Made by a program: the position numbers and the translations under genes | Assembly: GCA_010356995.1 (NCBI GenBank) | Contig: ML996690.1 | Coordinates: 962,217-1,026,216 of the forward strand | Reading direction: 5' to 3' | Source of the DNA: Trichodelitschia bisporula | Taxonomy: Eukaryota > Ascomycota > Dothideomycetes > Phaeotrichales > Phaeotrichaceae | Length of the DNA stretch: 64,000 bases | Shown: piece after piece, positions 21,901-32,800 of the stretch | How the letters are laid out: each line of letters starts with the position of its first letter | How positions within the stretch are numbered: the first letter of the stretch is position 1 | The notes under the pieces: model-generated | What the model saw: the letters and a program-made list of their open reading frames with translations, nothing else | Database searches by the model: none | Told to the model about the DNA's origin: nothing

Positions 21901-22080
21901 CCGTTCTCTTTCTCTGGCGGCTTCTCCACCGTCCTTCGTAGTCGGTCTGTCGACGGCTGCTCCACCGTCTCTTCTTTGACTCGGCTGGCGGCGATGCGAC
22001 AAAACAGGGCCAGTAGCAGCACCGACAGACGCAGCACCAGGAGCAGCAGCAACGGGCCGCGGAACAGGAGTAGGCATCAT
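18976..22080 (-). CDS. RA-PH domain adaptor protein (MRL-like module)
   Basis: Single-exon frame of 1034 residues starting MMPTPVPRP. Residues ~1-400 are basic, Ser/Arg/Pro-rich and disordered, with a Gln-rich run at ~91-106 (CAG/CTG microsatellite). Residues ~410-497 read as a Ras-association ubiquitin-like fold (ARTVDITYGSLKVTLEV, LVETYGKAGVRRELRMYERV). Residues ~515-633 are a PH domain (SWWLHYSQKPGRWDKRWVML, terminal DSLHAWRSWYL tryptophan helix). The RA-PH tandem is the module of RIAM/lamellipodin/Grb7 proteins, linking Ras-family GTPases to phosphoinositide membranes. A polarity or signalling adaptor role is inference. The ~400-residue C-terminus is Gly/Pro-rich and disordered. The gene has an 80-base C run (coding strand) about 130 bp upstream of the ATG. 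Confidence 0.85.
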   Translation of the reverse strand: MMPTPVPRPVAAAPGAASVGAATGPVLSHRRQPSQRRDGGAAVDRPTTKDGGEAAREREREKVSRYRSVRRAQLEQQVQPDSQTQVHLAQKQQLQQQQTQQTQQTQHDPVSPPIPTSLHAAAQGRFDPSPPTSSSLPRSSSSRYRRGARPSTASGSAPSSTWAAESTPSTPPSSYAPGRTSIDSVPPIPALPPGLQAHRRSASTEERRPSAPGLGPAAKLAQPRLPHHQRRRSAALESDDSAEERDLRYESDAAAHLDRRRTRDRRSSRGQTERERPSRRQSVDRRNSDAHRRLQKLPPVNTAAAAATMTTTRTPTASSFHSTLAGSTFKDKFSFFKRRKADDQSSPTPRTPRSPSTPNLLAKTGILATTNGNNAPTRSRSSHEILTIRPGGGGIVPGTDAPVSAVNHGARTVDITYGSLKVTLEVTPTTTALQLIRTAAEKLATAPDPRSSVLVETYGKAGVRRELRMYERVRDVLNSWDVDGGCGIELRAAAYLEKPREDALYAAFAPKQAPSQRSWWLHYSQKPGRWDKRWVMLRTDGQVIMAKQEGAKDKDLINICHLSDFDVYQPSAEALRKKLKPPKKFALAVKSQQKASMFMTTTDYIHFFAAGDESLLHQFRDSLHAWRSWYLVHVMGEGKPTKEKDEPIPVATTPNYLAGTRLDAPTNLQPQFVTPPTTSNGPAATNGAAEPQTTPNGSTLNILGNFSSSLEFDPKAFSSTDDLAPAPPSSDKDDARPLAKDFPSALEHSRALQAHAKKMAERRRPAVITNGYPTSHAHGPSNGHHPPNGFHPPNGLYHPQPRHSAAPAFAPHASRGSGSRSTLDDFAPTSLLGNGYESRRADVARREGGRGYPRSGGGSGPRSFSSEFTPRPGSEGFVARRTSVRSVTSRGSEGRGPGGGKPLVDLTPSYPDPLGYGRRGRGYKPPRVGSGGLVEQAGFLGYTHGNGSGNGHWSGSANGSGEFGVGRMKGGDGFVGGGLVSRVGVPGPQGPQAGLNGSGGSGRMKGGPGSGPLVDLAPQRVFVEGSLLGRGAGV

Positions 22081-22210
22081 CTTATATTGGCTTGATTAAC
22101 AATTGCTGGCTGATGCACGCCCAGTGAGCCGGGGGGGAGAGGCGGGGGGTGTATGGGAACAGGTGTGGTAGTAGTCAACCCTTGAGAAGGGTGTATCTGG
22201 TGGCGGGCGG

Positions 22211-22213
<3 letters not shown>

Positions 22214-22294
<81 letters not shown>

Positions 22295-22305
22295 GGGGGG
22301 GGGGG
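22214..22305. repeat. 80-nt G homopolymer plus 11-nt G run
   Basis: An uninterrupted run of 80 Gs (22214-22293), one A, then 11 more Gs. This is far beyond ordinary homopolymer length and strongly G-quadruplex-forming if real. It may also be an assembly or low-diversity-cycle sequencing artefact. Confidence 0.9.
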
Positions 22306-23928
22306 AGGGAAGGGGAGTATGGGAGAGAGGCGTGGGAAAGAGGTATGGAGGTATGGGGATTGTGTGTTTGGAAGGCGCCGTGTGTGTTTTCTTTGACAAG
22401 AGAAAGAGAGATGTTGATCGAGTTCCTGCCCTCTTTCTTTCCCCTTCCTTTGGGCGTTCCAATTCCTTCTGTCCGTCTTCTCTTTCCATCCCCCGTCCCC
22501 TCCCGGGACAGGCAAGTTGGAGCGCGTTCACACTATCTTCCTTTGCTGGGGGATGCTTGTGATAAGGCGCGACCTTTTTTTTCGGTCTGTTTGTGGTGGA
22601 AAGTATGCCTGCCGTGTCGGGCCGTGTCGCGTCGTGTTCGTGTGTGTGCGTCCGGATGTATGTTGAAGATGCCAGCTAGCAGCCAGTAGCCAGCCCTGGT
22701 ACGCTGTTACTTTCGCCCTTTGGGAATTATTCCGAGGGGCGGGGGTCTCAAGGGCAGGATGATGGCAGGATGGCAGGATGGCAGGATGTCAGGATGTCAA
22801 AGGAACCAGGGGTCGGGTTCGGGCGGGGGTGGGTTACGAGAATGGGGCGCACGGGAAGGGCGGGGGCGTTGCGGGAATGGTGTGCGTTTTTTGAGAGATG
22901 GAGCCGTTTGGCTTGTTACAGCCCCGGGAATGGAGATTTGACCTTGCCGTTAGTGAGGTGGTGCAGACCTTGTAGTTGCAGCTTTTCTGGCGTGGATTTG
23001 GGATTGAAAGGCCAGGGTGGAGGGGTGTTGATAGACTGCCAGAGTGCTTTCTAGTGGGCAATTGACTCGCTGGGGATAGGACTAGTTACCCATTGCGGAA
23101 AGGGACAGAAGTAAAAGAGGGGGATTGCGGAGAATGGACCGCGAGGTAAGAGAGGGGAAGAAGAAGTGGAGATCGGAACGGCGTGGAGAAGGTGGAGAGA
23201 GATGCGACGGAGACATACCCGAGAGGGAGAGAGAGAGAGAGAAGGGATGGAGAAGGGGCAAGTTCTGAGTTCTGAGTTCTGAGTTCTTCGCCTAATGGGA
23301 TGGTGAGGCATAGGCTGCGAGGAATGCGAATGTCATTGCCAAGTCCTTCTTTCATTGACCGGACTCCCCGTGATCTAACGGCTTTTGCTTATGTCATGCA
23401 GCCGAGATAACTTACATTGCAAGGCTGCCAAGGCGGCAAGGCACCAAGCGTGCCAGCCACAGTCCAACGCTCTCAACGCCACAACAAGGCCTCCCAGCCA
23501 CCGAGAGGGAAAGTCGAGCCGAAGCGAGTGGTCAGGCAAGCCGCCAGCCTTACCGCTATCTCTCTCTCTCTCTCCACACCTTCTCGGCTTCTATCACAGC
23601 CATCAGCCTTGCTAGAACTAGTCACTATCTTCATCTCGATCCCCCCACCCAGCGAAACAATAACCCTCAATCTCCCCCCCCCCCGTCCCGCCCAACAAGC
23701 TTAATTGCCCGTCCGACACTCCACGTCTCGGGAACACCCTCACACCCGCATCCGCAGCCGCAGCCGCACCCGTCCTCCCCACCACCGACCACCGGCCTCC
23801 AACCAGTCAGCCGGCCACATAAACAGACAAAAAACCCTAGCTGTATTTCCCCAACATGGTAGCAAGTAAGAGCAAGAAGACGCAGAAAAGCTTTGGGCCA
23901 CAAAGCTTGCCCTCCCTCAGCAACCACA

Positions 23929-23930
<2 letters not shown>

Positions 23931-23967
<37 letters not shown>
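23931..23967. repeat. (AC)18 microsatellite
   Basis: Eighteen perfect AC units followed by ATGT. Confidence 0.95.
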
Positions 23968-23971
<4 letters not shown>

Positions 23972-24386
23972 CCCGTCGTCCGCTGCCGTCAGCCCAGGCC
24001 CGCTGCAGCGCTGCCCGCCTTCTTTCCCGCGTCACACCCACTTCGACGGAGTCCGAGTATATTGCTGGCGGCCGCTGGGGACCTTACCTGCGGCAGTGGC
24101 CCGTTTTTCGCTGCTGCCGGGAGGCGAGGGAAAGCGTGAAAGCGATCGGTAAGCCCATATCGCTGCGGGCGATCTTCTTCCATCAAGTTTCGTGAACTTC
24201 ACTTCTACCTCGCCTTCACCTTCACCTTCACCTTCACATCAACCACTTCCCTCCGCCACATCTCCTCGCCACTATCACTCCATCTCACCCCTACCATAAC
24301 CCCTCCACCTCTTCCCCCACCAAAAAGCGCATGTAAACCCCTCCAAACTTTGCCCCACCGGGCTTCTCCTCCACCTTGAAAACGCC

Positions 24387-25921
24387 ATGCTCGCCGCCCT
24401 CCCCCGCCGGCGCAACATCGCCCTCCTCGCCCTCGCCTCATTCGCCTTCTTCATAGCCGTCCACCTACGCAGCGCCTACACCCTCGCCCGGCTCGCCCAC
24501 GACCACGCCCAAGAAGCCTTCCCTGTCGTCCACGAAGAGCTCGCTCCCGTACTTCCCTGGTCACCCGAGAAGGACGTCAGCGAAGCCGACCTCGAGCCTG
24601 ACCAAGCGCGACATTCGACCGCAGAGAGCAATGCGGACGGGTTAGAGCCCGCGAATGCGACTCTGGGAGTGCGTTCCTTCCTTCCCCCCCCCCACTTTTG
24701 TAAGACCCAGACTGACGAGACGCAGTTCTCCACCATCCTCGCCGTCTCAAAGCCCAATTCCCCACGGCAAGCCTCCCTCGCAATCGGCGCCAACCTAACC
24801 GGCATCGACATCGTAATCCCCTCCCAGCCAACCTGGACAGACGCCGACATCGCCGCCGTCCGCGCAAACAACGGCTCAACCATAAGCCGAGGGTCCGCAC
24901 TCGCCTGGCTAGGACACCTCAACGCGCTCAAGTGGTAAATTACGCTCCCTTCCCCAACCCCTCATATCCCCCTCAAACCCCCTCCTCAGGGTCCACTAAC
25001 CCCCCCCACACCAGGTTCCTCTCCACCAACCTCCCCACCGCCCTAATCCTCGAAGACGACGTGGACTGGGACATCCACCTCCGCCGCGTGCAAATCCCCC
25101 CCCTCGCCTCCGCCCTGCGCAAACTCCTCTCCAACACCGAAGACGGCAGCACGCACTACTCCCCCCTGCAAATGCGCCCCATCGACATGGCCGCCCTGCG
25201 CGCGGCCCACGCCGCCTCCTCTGCCCAACAAAACACCCTCCCCGGCCCCGGCCTCCCCCCCAAACCCCGTACCAAACCCCCGCGGAGCCCCGCCCCCCCC
25301 TCCGACCAAACATACTGGGGCCCGCCCTCCGCCTGGGAAATCCTCTACCTAGGCCACTGCGGGGACTTCTTCCCGGCGACGCAGTACACGCACAACCTGA
25401 CCCACGCCACGGTACACGACGGCACGCTCCCGCCGCACGAGAGTCTCCACCCAAACACAGCCTCTTTCCTCGCAACCCTGCACCTCCCCCCACACACCCG
25501 CCTGGTACACACAAGCCAACATCCCCTCTGCACCTTCGCCTACGGCGTAACCCGCGCGTCCGCAGCGCGCATGCTCGCGGACCTCAGCCAGGAGGAAGAA
25601 AACCGCGGGACGGTGGCGTGGGACGTGCGGCTGCTCGAGGCGTGCCGCGATCGGGCGTGGGCGTGTTGGAGCGTTACACCTGAAGTCTTTCACCATGTCG
25701 ACGAGTATGAATCCGAGATCGGGGCGGCGGATGAACGGCCCGCGCCCATCGCGGGAGAATTACGCCGCGCGCCGAATATCGGGTGCGGTGCAAGGAGCCC
25801 GGAGTTTGTGGATGCGGTGGGGCGCGGGGGAGAGAGGGTGGTGCGGTATGTGAGGGAGATGGCGGGGAAGGAGGGGGCGTGTGGGCGGGAGGAGGTCGGG
25901 AGTTGGGGGCGGGAGAGATGA
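24387..25921 (+). CDS. GT25-like glycosyltransferase, type II membrane protein
   Basis: Three exons: 24387-24668, 24726-24934 and 25015-25921 (465 aa). The first intron is 57 nt and lacks an in-frame stop, so retention would add 19 residues. Residues ~8-27 (RRNIALLALASFAFFIAVHL) form a signal anchor with a short basic cytosolic tail, so the enzyme should face the Golgi/ER lumen. The catalytic segment includes SALAWLGHLNALKWFLSTN and TALILEDDVDWD, whose EDD acidic motif binds metal and nucleotide sugar in family GT25/LPS-glycosyltransferase-like enzymes. The later LYLGHCGDFF, PLCTFAYGVTRASAARML and WDVRLLEACRD strings also fit that fungal family. The acceptor substrate is unknown. The coding strand is C-rich to about 25575 and then sharply G-rich. 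Confidence 0.87.
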
Positions 25922-27636
25922 GATCTTGAGGTTGTTGGGTTGGGGTGTGGACCTAGGGCGGCATACATATGATGGTTAGCGGGTATATGGTATTTCGGGC
26001 GGAGTTCCGAGATTTAGGGCGGCGTTTTTTTTTTTGGGGGGTGGGGGGGGGACTTACGATATCCGATACATGGCGAGTATTCATGCATGATTGACGATGG
26101 GCGGGACCGTAGTGTTGCCGATGCCTGTACCCGTGTCCGTACCCGCCGGTGGAGTCGATATCACCGCTTTCACGCCCCGTCCATGATCCTAATTCAGCAA
26201 TCCCAATTCAGCAGTTCAAAATCCCACTTACCAGGCCAGAAAAGACACCTCTGGACGATGCAGTCGAACTGTACACTCAGCATACGCCACGTCCGGCACC
26301 CAGCACGGGACGCCCCGCGGGGAGCCTCACGGGCAGCCTTCCCGGCCAGCCTCACCACGCCGATCCCGAGCCGACATCAGAACACCGGATCCCAACATCC
26401 AACTCCCTGCCCCAGCCGCCTCACAAGCATAGAGTATCTGCATTCCCTGCATTCTACGACAAAAGGGTTACCTAGAAACAGAATGAAAGCTAGAAGAGAA
26501 GAAAAACCGCAAAAACCAGAACGCACAACCATACAGCTTATCCTCCTCCCATACCATACCACCCAGCCGGTCCAAAAAGCCCCCCACCTTCCGTGTTCCA
26601 TCCTTTCCGACCGTCCCACCATCCATAGTTCCATAGTGCCGCCAGCTCCCGTCCCAAAAAAATTAATAGAACACTGGTCACAAATACTCCTCCAGCCCCT
26701 CCAACCCCTTCCCCCAGACACCTCCAACCGCCCCCCCCTATCCCCCAGTCCAGTATTCCCATGTTGAAATCCCATCCCCCAGACTTCCAGCCTTCCCTTC
26801 CAATTTGTCAAACTCCTCCAGGTCCTCACCGCTGCCTTGAACCTCCCCATCCACCTACCATCATACGAAGCACATCAACACGCGCACGCACACGCAAGCA
26901 GGTACCAGCGAACGCACAGAATAAAACAGTTCGAAAGCGAAAGGAAGAACATCGAATAAAAAGAAAGCCCCACGAAACTTTTTGCGCATCTCGCCAGCCC
27001 ATTCTAATACCCACCATACAATTTTGGCGCCCCCTCGATACCCTCCCACGACATTAGCAGAGAAATGAAGACGAATCTATCCGGAAGCCTTACAGCCCCC
27101 CTCCATGCTCCGTCAAACAGTAATGCCCTTGCTAACTTACCCCAGACCGGCTCCCTTGTAAATGGTTCCGCGAGCATGGAATTGCCACAAAATCCCACCA
27201 CTACAAATCCGAACACAAGGCGAGCCGAAACCCAGGGGATCGTACTACATCCCAATCTCCTCGACCCCGAAGAATGAACGTGCGGTTGCAACTTCGAAGT
27301 GAAATGTCGAGAAACGAATCGAAGAACGCAAGAAGCCCATAACAAAACCTCCCCTTTCGCACTGCCAACTCCCCCAGCCGCCAGCCCCCGATCCCCCCGC
27401 GCCTCGCTGACCGAGAGCAAAGCAACAACAGCACACGCAATCCAGAAGCCAAACAAGCCCAGAAAGCAAACCCACCCAGCCATGCAGCCCCCACCCCTTA
27501 CAACCCGCAAATGGATTCAATGCCCGTTTTGTATCCGTTCCAGCCCCCATCCGCCCTTTAGAACAATACGTCGTAGTTGAACTTGTGTTGCCTTCTCCAC
27601 CATCCGCCTTATTAGTCACGCGTGAAAGCGATGACA
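25922..27636. other. 1.7-kb convergent intergenic region
   Basis: Between the 3' ends of the GT25 and Nrp1 genes. No gene supported. The plus strand is G-rich to about 26070, then C-rich to 27600, so each gene's sense strand is G-rich in its own 3' flank. A 226-codon plus ORF at 26087-26767 is low complexity and not conserved-looking. Confidence 0.6.
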
Positions 27637-29879
27637 TTATGCCGGGCTCTTGCTGGCGCCTGGACCGGCGTTGCGGCGCGAATCATCAATGGACAGGCTG
27701 CTCAGACCGGACCCGAGGAACGAGAAGGGGTCCGGCTGGCCGTCGAAACCGCCGTTGGAGTAGCCACCCTGCGACTGGGACGGGCCACCAGGAGCCGATG
27801 AAAAGGCGGCTTCCGCAGCACGACTGTCGAACCCGGTACCAGGCATACCGCCATTGGGGCCATAGCCACCACCCATCTGAGGGTAGGAGCTGGGCGCCCC
27901 AAGGCCAGAAGGCAGAGCGTACGTGCTAGGCGGGCCGCCGAACTGCTGGCCGGGGAAGCCACCAGCGGAGCCGAGCATGCCGCCGCCGAACTGACCAGGA
28001 CCAGGCGTGCCAGCCATCGAGGGTGGGCCCATACCGAAGGACTGGTTGTCCATGGGCGACTGGAATGCCGCCTCGGGGACGGCAGCATTGGCACGCGGAG
28101 CACCGCAGCGGAGACAGGCAACGTTTTTAGCAAAGTTGTGATAATTGCAGCCGTCCTGACCGCACTTCCAATCACCAGGCCGGAAGGGAGCAGATGCACC
28201 GAGCGTTCCTACGCTGCGCATGCTGTGACCCATGCCGTGGTTGTGGCCCATGTGGTGGCCGTGCGACATCATCGGGGGCGGATAGCCGTACCCAAAGCCC
28301 ATGGGATCACCCGAGGGCAGGGCGGACGAGACGGGGTAGGAGCAGCGGAAGCAGGCCGTGCGGCGCTGGAAGTTGGAAAATCCGCATGACGGGCAGGTCC
28401 AGTCTCCCGGGCGTGGTCGGTTCTTGCTGGGGGGGAAAGGGGTGAGGATATCGGTTGCCCGCTCCAGGACACGGCTCGACGAAGGAGCGACCTCAATGGC
28501 CTTTTCGTTGAGAGCGCGGCCGTTCATACAGAGCGATTCAGCAGCCTGTGGTTCGGTAACTGGTCAGTTTCGTGTGATCGGGAAAGTGACGATGAGCGAG
28601 CAAAGAAGTGTAGAGTGCGAAGGGACTGAAGTGAAGAGAGTGGAGGGAGATGCAGAAGACGATATAGGGAAGAGCGAGTCGAAGCGTTGGTATCTTTAAG
28701 GCAGGTGTAAAGGAGTGGGGGAGGGAAGCTGCAGTCAACGGGAAAGGGGGGCAAGGGCAGAAGGGAAGTGACGACAAAGACGGACAGGGATGTTGGCAAA
28801 GCAACAATTGAGACACACATACCTCCTCGTGCGACGAAAACACCGCAAACCCCGAGCCGGTCGGCTTATGTTGATCCGGCGTGCGAAGAGTCCAGAAAGC
28901 AATGGGCCGACCGCCAAACTGGGTGAACCAACTCTCGAGCTCCGATTGCGTAGTGTCATGAGGAAGACCGCTTAGGTGGAGCACCTTGGACCGTTCAGAC
29001 AAGAAGGCACGCACATCAGCTCGAGCGTCCATGGGACGAGTGAGCACGTCGGGGTGGTCATGAAACGGTTGTGACTTCCGAATCAGCCCGCGGAGCACCC
29101 TGGCCAACGTCACTGCCTCTTCCATGGCGCGCCTTGGCGACGCCGGTGCCAAGGCCTGAAGGTGAAAAGGTAGATTGTGCTTGATGGGCGCTGACGCCTG
29201 CACGGGTTCCACCTCCAAGGCGGCACAGATGTTCGACAACGCCGAAGATCCGAATGGAAGAGATTCGGGGTGGTGAGCCTGCCAGTGTTGATACTCGGTG
29301 CGCAGGTCGAAAGTACGCGAGTGCTGTAGGTACGGTGGCAGCACCACGGCCTTGTCGCGAGCCTCCCTCGGCAGCTGTACCCGCAGATCCCATGCATCCA
29401 GCGTCACAAAGGCGAATTCGAGGTTGTTGTTCAACAAATGCTCCTGGGCAAATTGGTCGAAGCGGTTCACGGCATCGCGGAAGGAGCCTGCGTTGCGGAC
29501 ATTCTCCCAGGTGAGAGTTGTCAGAGACGCTGTTGAGGGGTGTGTAGATTAGCGAGCTGTTCCCGTTTTTATCAGACAGCACCGGAGGAAGGCACTCACT
29601 GCAGAGCGGCGTGATTGGGGTGTTAATGGGCTTGACAAGTATGCTCTCTCGGTGGAGCTATATGATCGTTAACATCCACCCCACCTTTCGGACCGACGGT
29701 GTTTAATGGAATTGTACCTCTTCGCAGGTTTTGGCGTCGAGCAAAATCCAGCCGATCTCAATGACCTCGGCACTGTCCTTCGTCACATAGACGCCATGTT
29801 CGTCACACGTAGTCGCTACGTGGATGACAATATACCGATCGAGCGAGTTCGGTGCTTGCTGGATCTGAGCTGAAGACAT
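27637..29879 (-). CDS. nrp1: Nrp1/ARP-type RNA-binding protein (exonuclease-like fold, RRM, two RanBP2 zinc fingers)
   Basis: Four exons: 29879-29718, 29657-29600, 29529-28823 and 28545-27637 (611 aa); donors are GTACAA, GTGAGT and GTATGT. Residues ~12-225 form an RNase-T/ERI-1-like domain (RYIVIHVATTCDE, SAEVIEIGWILLD, FVTLDAWDLRVQLP). The motif I D-x-E positions appear as H and A, so it is probably not catalytic. An RRM spans ~255-325 (RNP2 VLHLSGL, RNP1 GSGFAVFS). Two RanBP2-type zinc fingers follow, with cysteines at ~360/363/374/377 and ~437/442/453/456. The C-terminus is Gly/Pro/Gln-rich. This order matches Saccharomyces Nrp1 and filamentous-fungal ARP proteins, which localise to stress granules. 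A TATATA lies about 55 bp upstream of the ATG. Confidence 0.93.
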
Positions 29880-32800
29880 AGTTGAAGAAGCACTTGAACA
29901 GGCCAGGAGAGATGGAGCTGCGTTGAGGTCAGTATATATTCCCCGCTCACGGCCACTAGGGCTCTAAAGGCCAGGTACCAGATGTCAAATATGTTTGGGA
30001 CAGTGTTGATGACAGGTTGGCTTCTGAATTCCGACGGATCTGAGGGCAGAAAGCTCAGCCGTGAGGTGAACGGAGACTCGACGGGCGGAGACCAGCGAAA
30101 GATAGCACAAGAAGCTGTGCAGGGTCTAATTGAAGCTGGTTGAGAAAGAATGGGGAGAGAGGTGAGCGTAAGAGAGAGGAAAAATTGGGATTTTGGTCCG
30201 CGGATGAGAACTCTCTTGGTGGACCGGACTTGGGACGAGGAAGTTTTGGGGCGTTTCCTAGCAGAAGGGAGCTGGGGGGGGGCTCAGTAGTGGTGTGGGC
30301 TTGGGCGTCGAGTTGTGGCAGTGGACCATACGGAGCGGGGGTGAGGGATTGGGATGAAGGGAAAGGGTTGGCGGCGGTAGTAGGAACATCAGGTACCTCC
30401 GCACTCCGCTCCCCGTTGTTGACTTTTTTTTAGATTGGAAGCGACAGTGAATTGGAGCATCTCGAGGGCGCGGGTAAGGGAATGGCATAGATAAAGCAGC
30501 CCACGCAGCCTTCTTTCCTCCGCATGTTCTGCTCAACTTTGCAGGTCCGCGATCGGTGATCATCGGCGTTCTGACAGCGGCGCCCCGATATGAGGCACGA
30601 CGATACAGAGGGGGATAATAGTGCTGATGCCGCTTTGTACCTCTGTACGGAGGTAGACAGGAAGAACATCTGGAACTCTTTTGCTGACTTTTGGCTTCCC
30701 CTCTTTCTCGCGTCCCAAACTCTCTTTCCCAATCCCAGATCCTGCACTATTCACCGTCAATTCACCGTTCAATTCGCCTTCCACCCACCATCCACATGAG
30801 AAACACGACAACATCTTGTACGGCCACCAGTAATGGAGGCACGTCCACCTGCAATCCGACTGCACCAAACTGCGCCATCCGGTCCCAACTGCAGCAACTA
30901 TCAAAGATGCACACCCCCTCTTTACTCAATTCCCATCCAACCTTGCCTGAACTGCTGTGACTGCTTGACTCCGTTGCCAACTGCCACTGCCACCACCATC
31001 AAGCCCTTGGCTTCCCCTTCGCCAAACGCCTCAAAAACCATAGAAAAAATAAAACACCGACACCTTAGGACAAAAAGTACTGAGGAACAGGGCTGGCCCG
31101 GGGTGAGAAGCTTGCTGAGAGGGCGTTGGCCCAAACGACTGGTGTGGCCGCGTGCATGGCCTGCATCGCTGCTTTGCTGCCCGGCTGTCCGGGGATCATC
31201 GGCTCACGATAAAATGTTTTTGGGTCTGCGAGACAGTGCGAGCGAAGTACGGGAGGCCTTTGGCGATAGGGATAGGAGGATGAGGAGAAACATCACCATG
31301 CCGCATGATAGCATCTCCCCTTCTTCTGCCAGATCTCCTTCCCATTGCATCCTTTTGTACTTCACCGTATCGCTTCTTGTGATCGTGTTCTCACACCAGC
31401 ACTCCGCCCCCCCCCTCTTCCCATCCGTTTGTCGTCTCAAGCTCCGCCCTCCGCTCCGCAGGCGGTATTCCGCTCCTCCCATTCGTCTGAACCGTTTCGC
31501 ACCTCCTCCCAGCAGGTGGTTCCGCTGCCTCACATGCAATCGCCGTCCAGCTCGCCAGCCTCAAAGCAGACAAGCCCCACGCACCAGGCACACGCCCACG
31601 GAAAAGCCAAATCCCGCCCACAGCCGTGCAGCCGGGATAGCATATCAGGGAATCGGGACATCTGTCAATGCAGTCCCAATCTCCAGTGCTTCATCGACTT
31701 CTCCCTATCCCGCAAATCAGATAGGCGTCACCACTCTCCCCCGCTTCACGCATCCACTCGCCGTTGTCGTACAATCGTCCCTCTAATCCCCAAACCCAGA
31801 ACCCGTGAACCCACAAACCCCGCTCCCAGCGCTAACCGCGCCTCTCAACCATCAGCAACGCCACACGCGCGGCCAGGACGCGCATGCAGCTGATGCGGGC
31901 GTCAGCGGACTGCAACAGCGTTGACTTCAGCGTTTTTGTCGACCGCCATCCAGGCTTCACGGCCGGCACCCGCGCCCCCTTCCCCGACCGCAGATCGCCG
32001 CCTGATTCCTGAGACAAGCCCCCGTTGCGGATTGGCCGACTGGCAGGCGCCAATGGTTGAAGATCGCCTTTTTCTTCTTCGTTCGTTTGACGTACTCAGC
32101 ATCCACGCGACCCACTTGAGTTGGGCTAGAAGGCTCGGGTGTCTGTGCGCTAAGGGGGTTTGAAGGTTCAGCGGTTCAACGGTTCAAGCTCTGACACAAA
32201 TAAGGTCGTATTAGGGACTGAATGGGTGCCATGTAGATACATAAGCTGAGTGATACGGTTTCCATGAGGAGAGGTGAATTGCAGTCCCTCAGGGCCCTGG
32301 AGATCCTTATAAGAAGCCGAGATCCTGTGGCCTTCACTTTTGTTACGCCCCGATCGGTGAGATCATATGTTCGGCCCGGGAAAGACTCGGGATGCCGAAC
32401 ATGGCAACATCGGTGCCGAGCTATTGATTGTGCAATATCGTCTCCCGCCGAGTGCATTGATTATCAAGGAGTTGGTTAACTTGGTGCTCCTTGTGAGACT
32501 TGCGGTTTTCAGGCGCTAGCTGCCCATTCTTGCCCGACAGGAGTGGTTCTAGTCACTCAGGTATGGCTTTCCGAAAGCGCGTGGCATTTCACTGATACCT
32601 GGAGAGGACCATCCACTGGAACATTCTCGACTCAAAGACTTTTACTCAACAGCCTTACCAATGCGGTGTCGGCCCCGCGTAAGGCTGAAGTTCAGAATAT
32701 CAGCCCTAGATGATGTCACCGCCCAATGCTAATCGTCAACCACTGGAAGCTGTACTTCGCAACTATTCAATAGCCTGACGAAATAGACGTCCCCTTTCTC

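Larger units (their letters stand above)
22081..24386. other. 2.3-kb intergenic region rich in simple repeats
   Basis: No gene supported. It holds the 80-G tract, an AGGATGGC-type octamer array (about 22753-22799), a GA run near 23225, three TTCTGAG heptamers (23263-23283), a CT run near 23559-23574 and (AC)18. The plus strand is G-rich to about 23350 and C-rich after about 23480, i.e. C-rich on the sense strand upstream of both flanking divergent genes. Confidence 0.7.

Noticed and set aside
22149-22562. ORFs encoding polyglycine or polyproline
   Set aside because: They exist only because the 80-G homopolymer is open in every frame.
26087-26767. 226-codon plus ORF after the GT25 gene
   Set aside because: Pro/Ser/Thr-rich text forced by C-rich skew, with no helices, domain or intron logic; lies in the 3' flank of two convergent genes.
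30833-31786. 317-codon plus ORF
   Set aside because: Random-looking composition with no conserved motif and an arbitrary start; a chance frame in GC-rich DNA.
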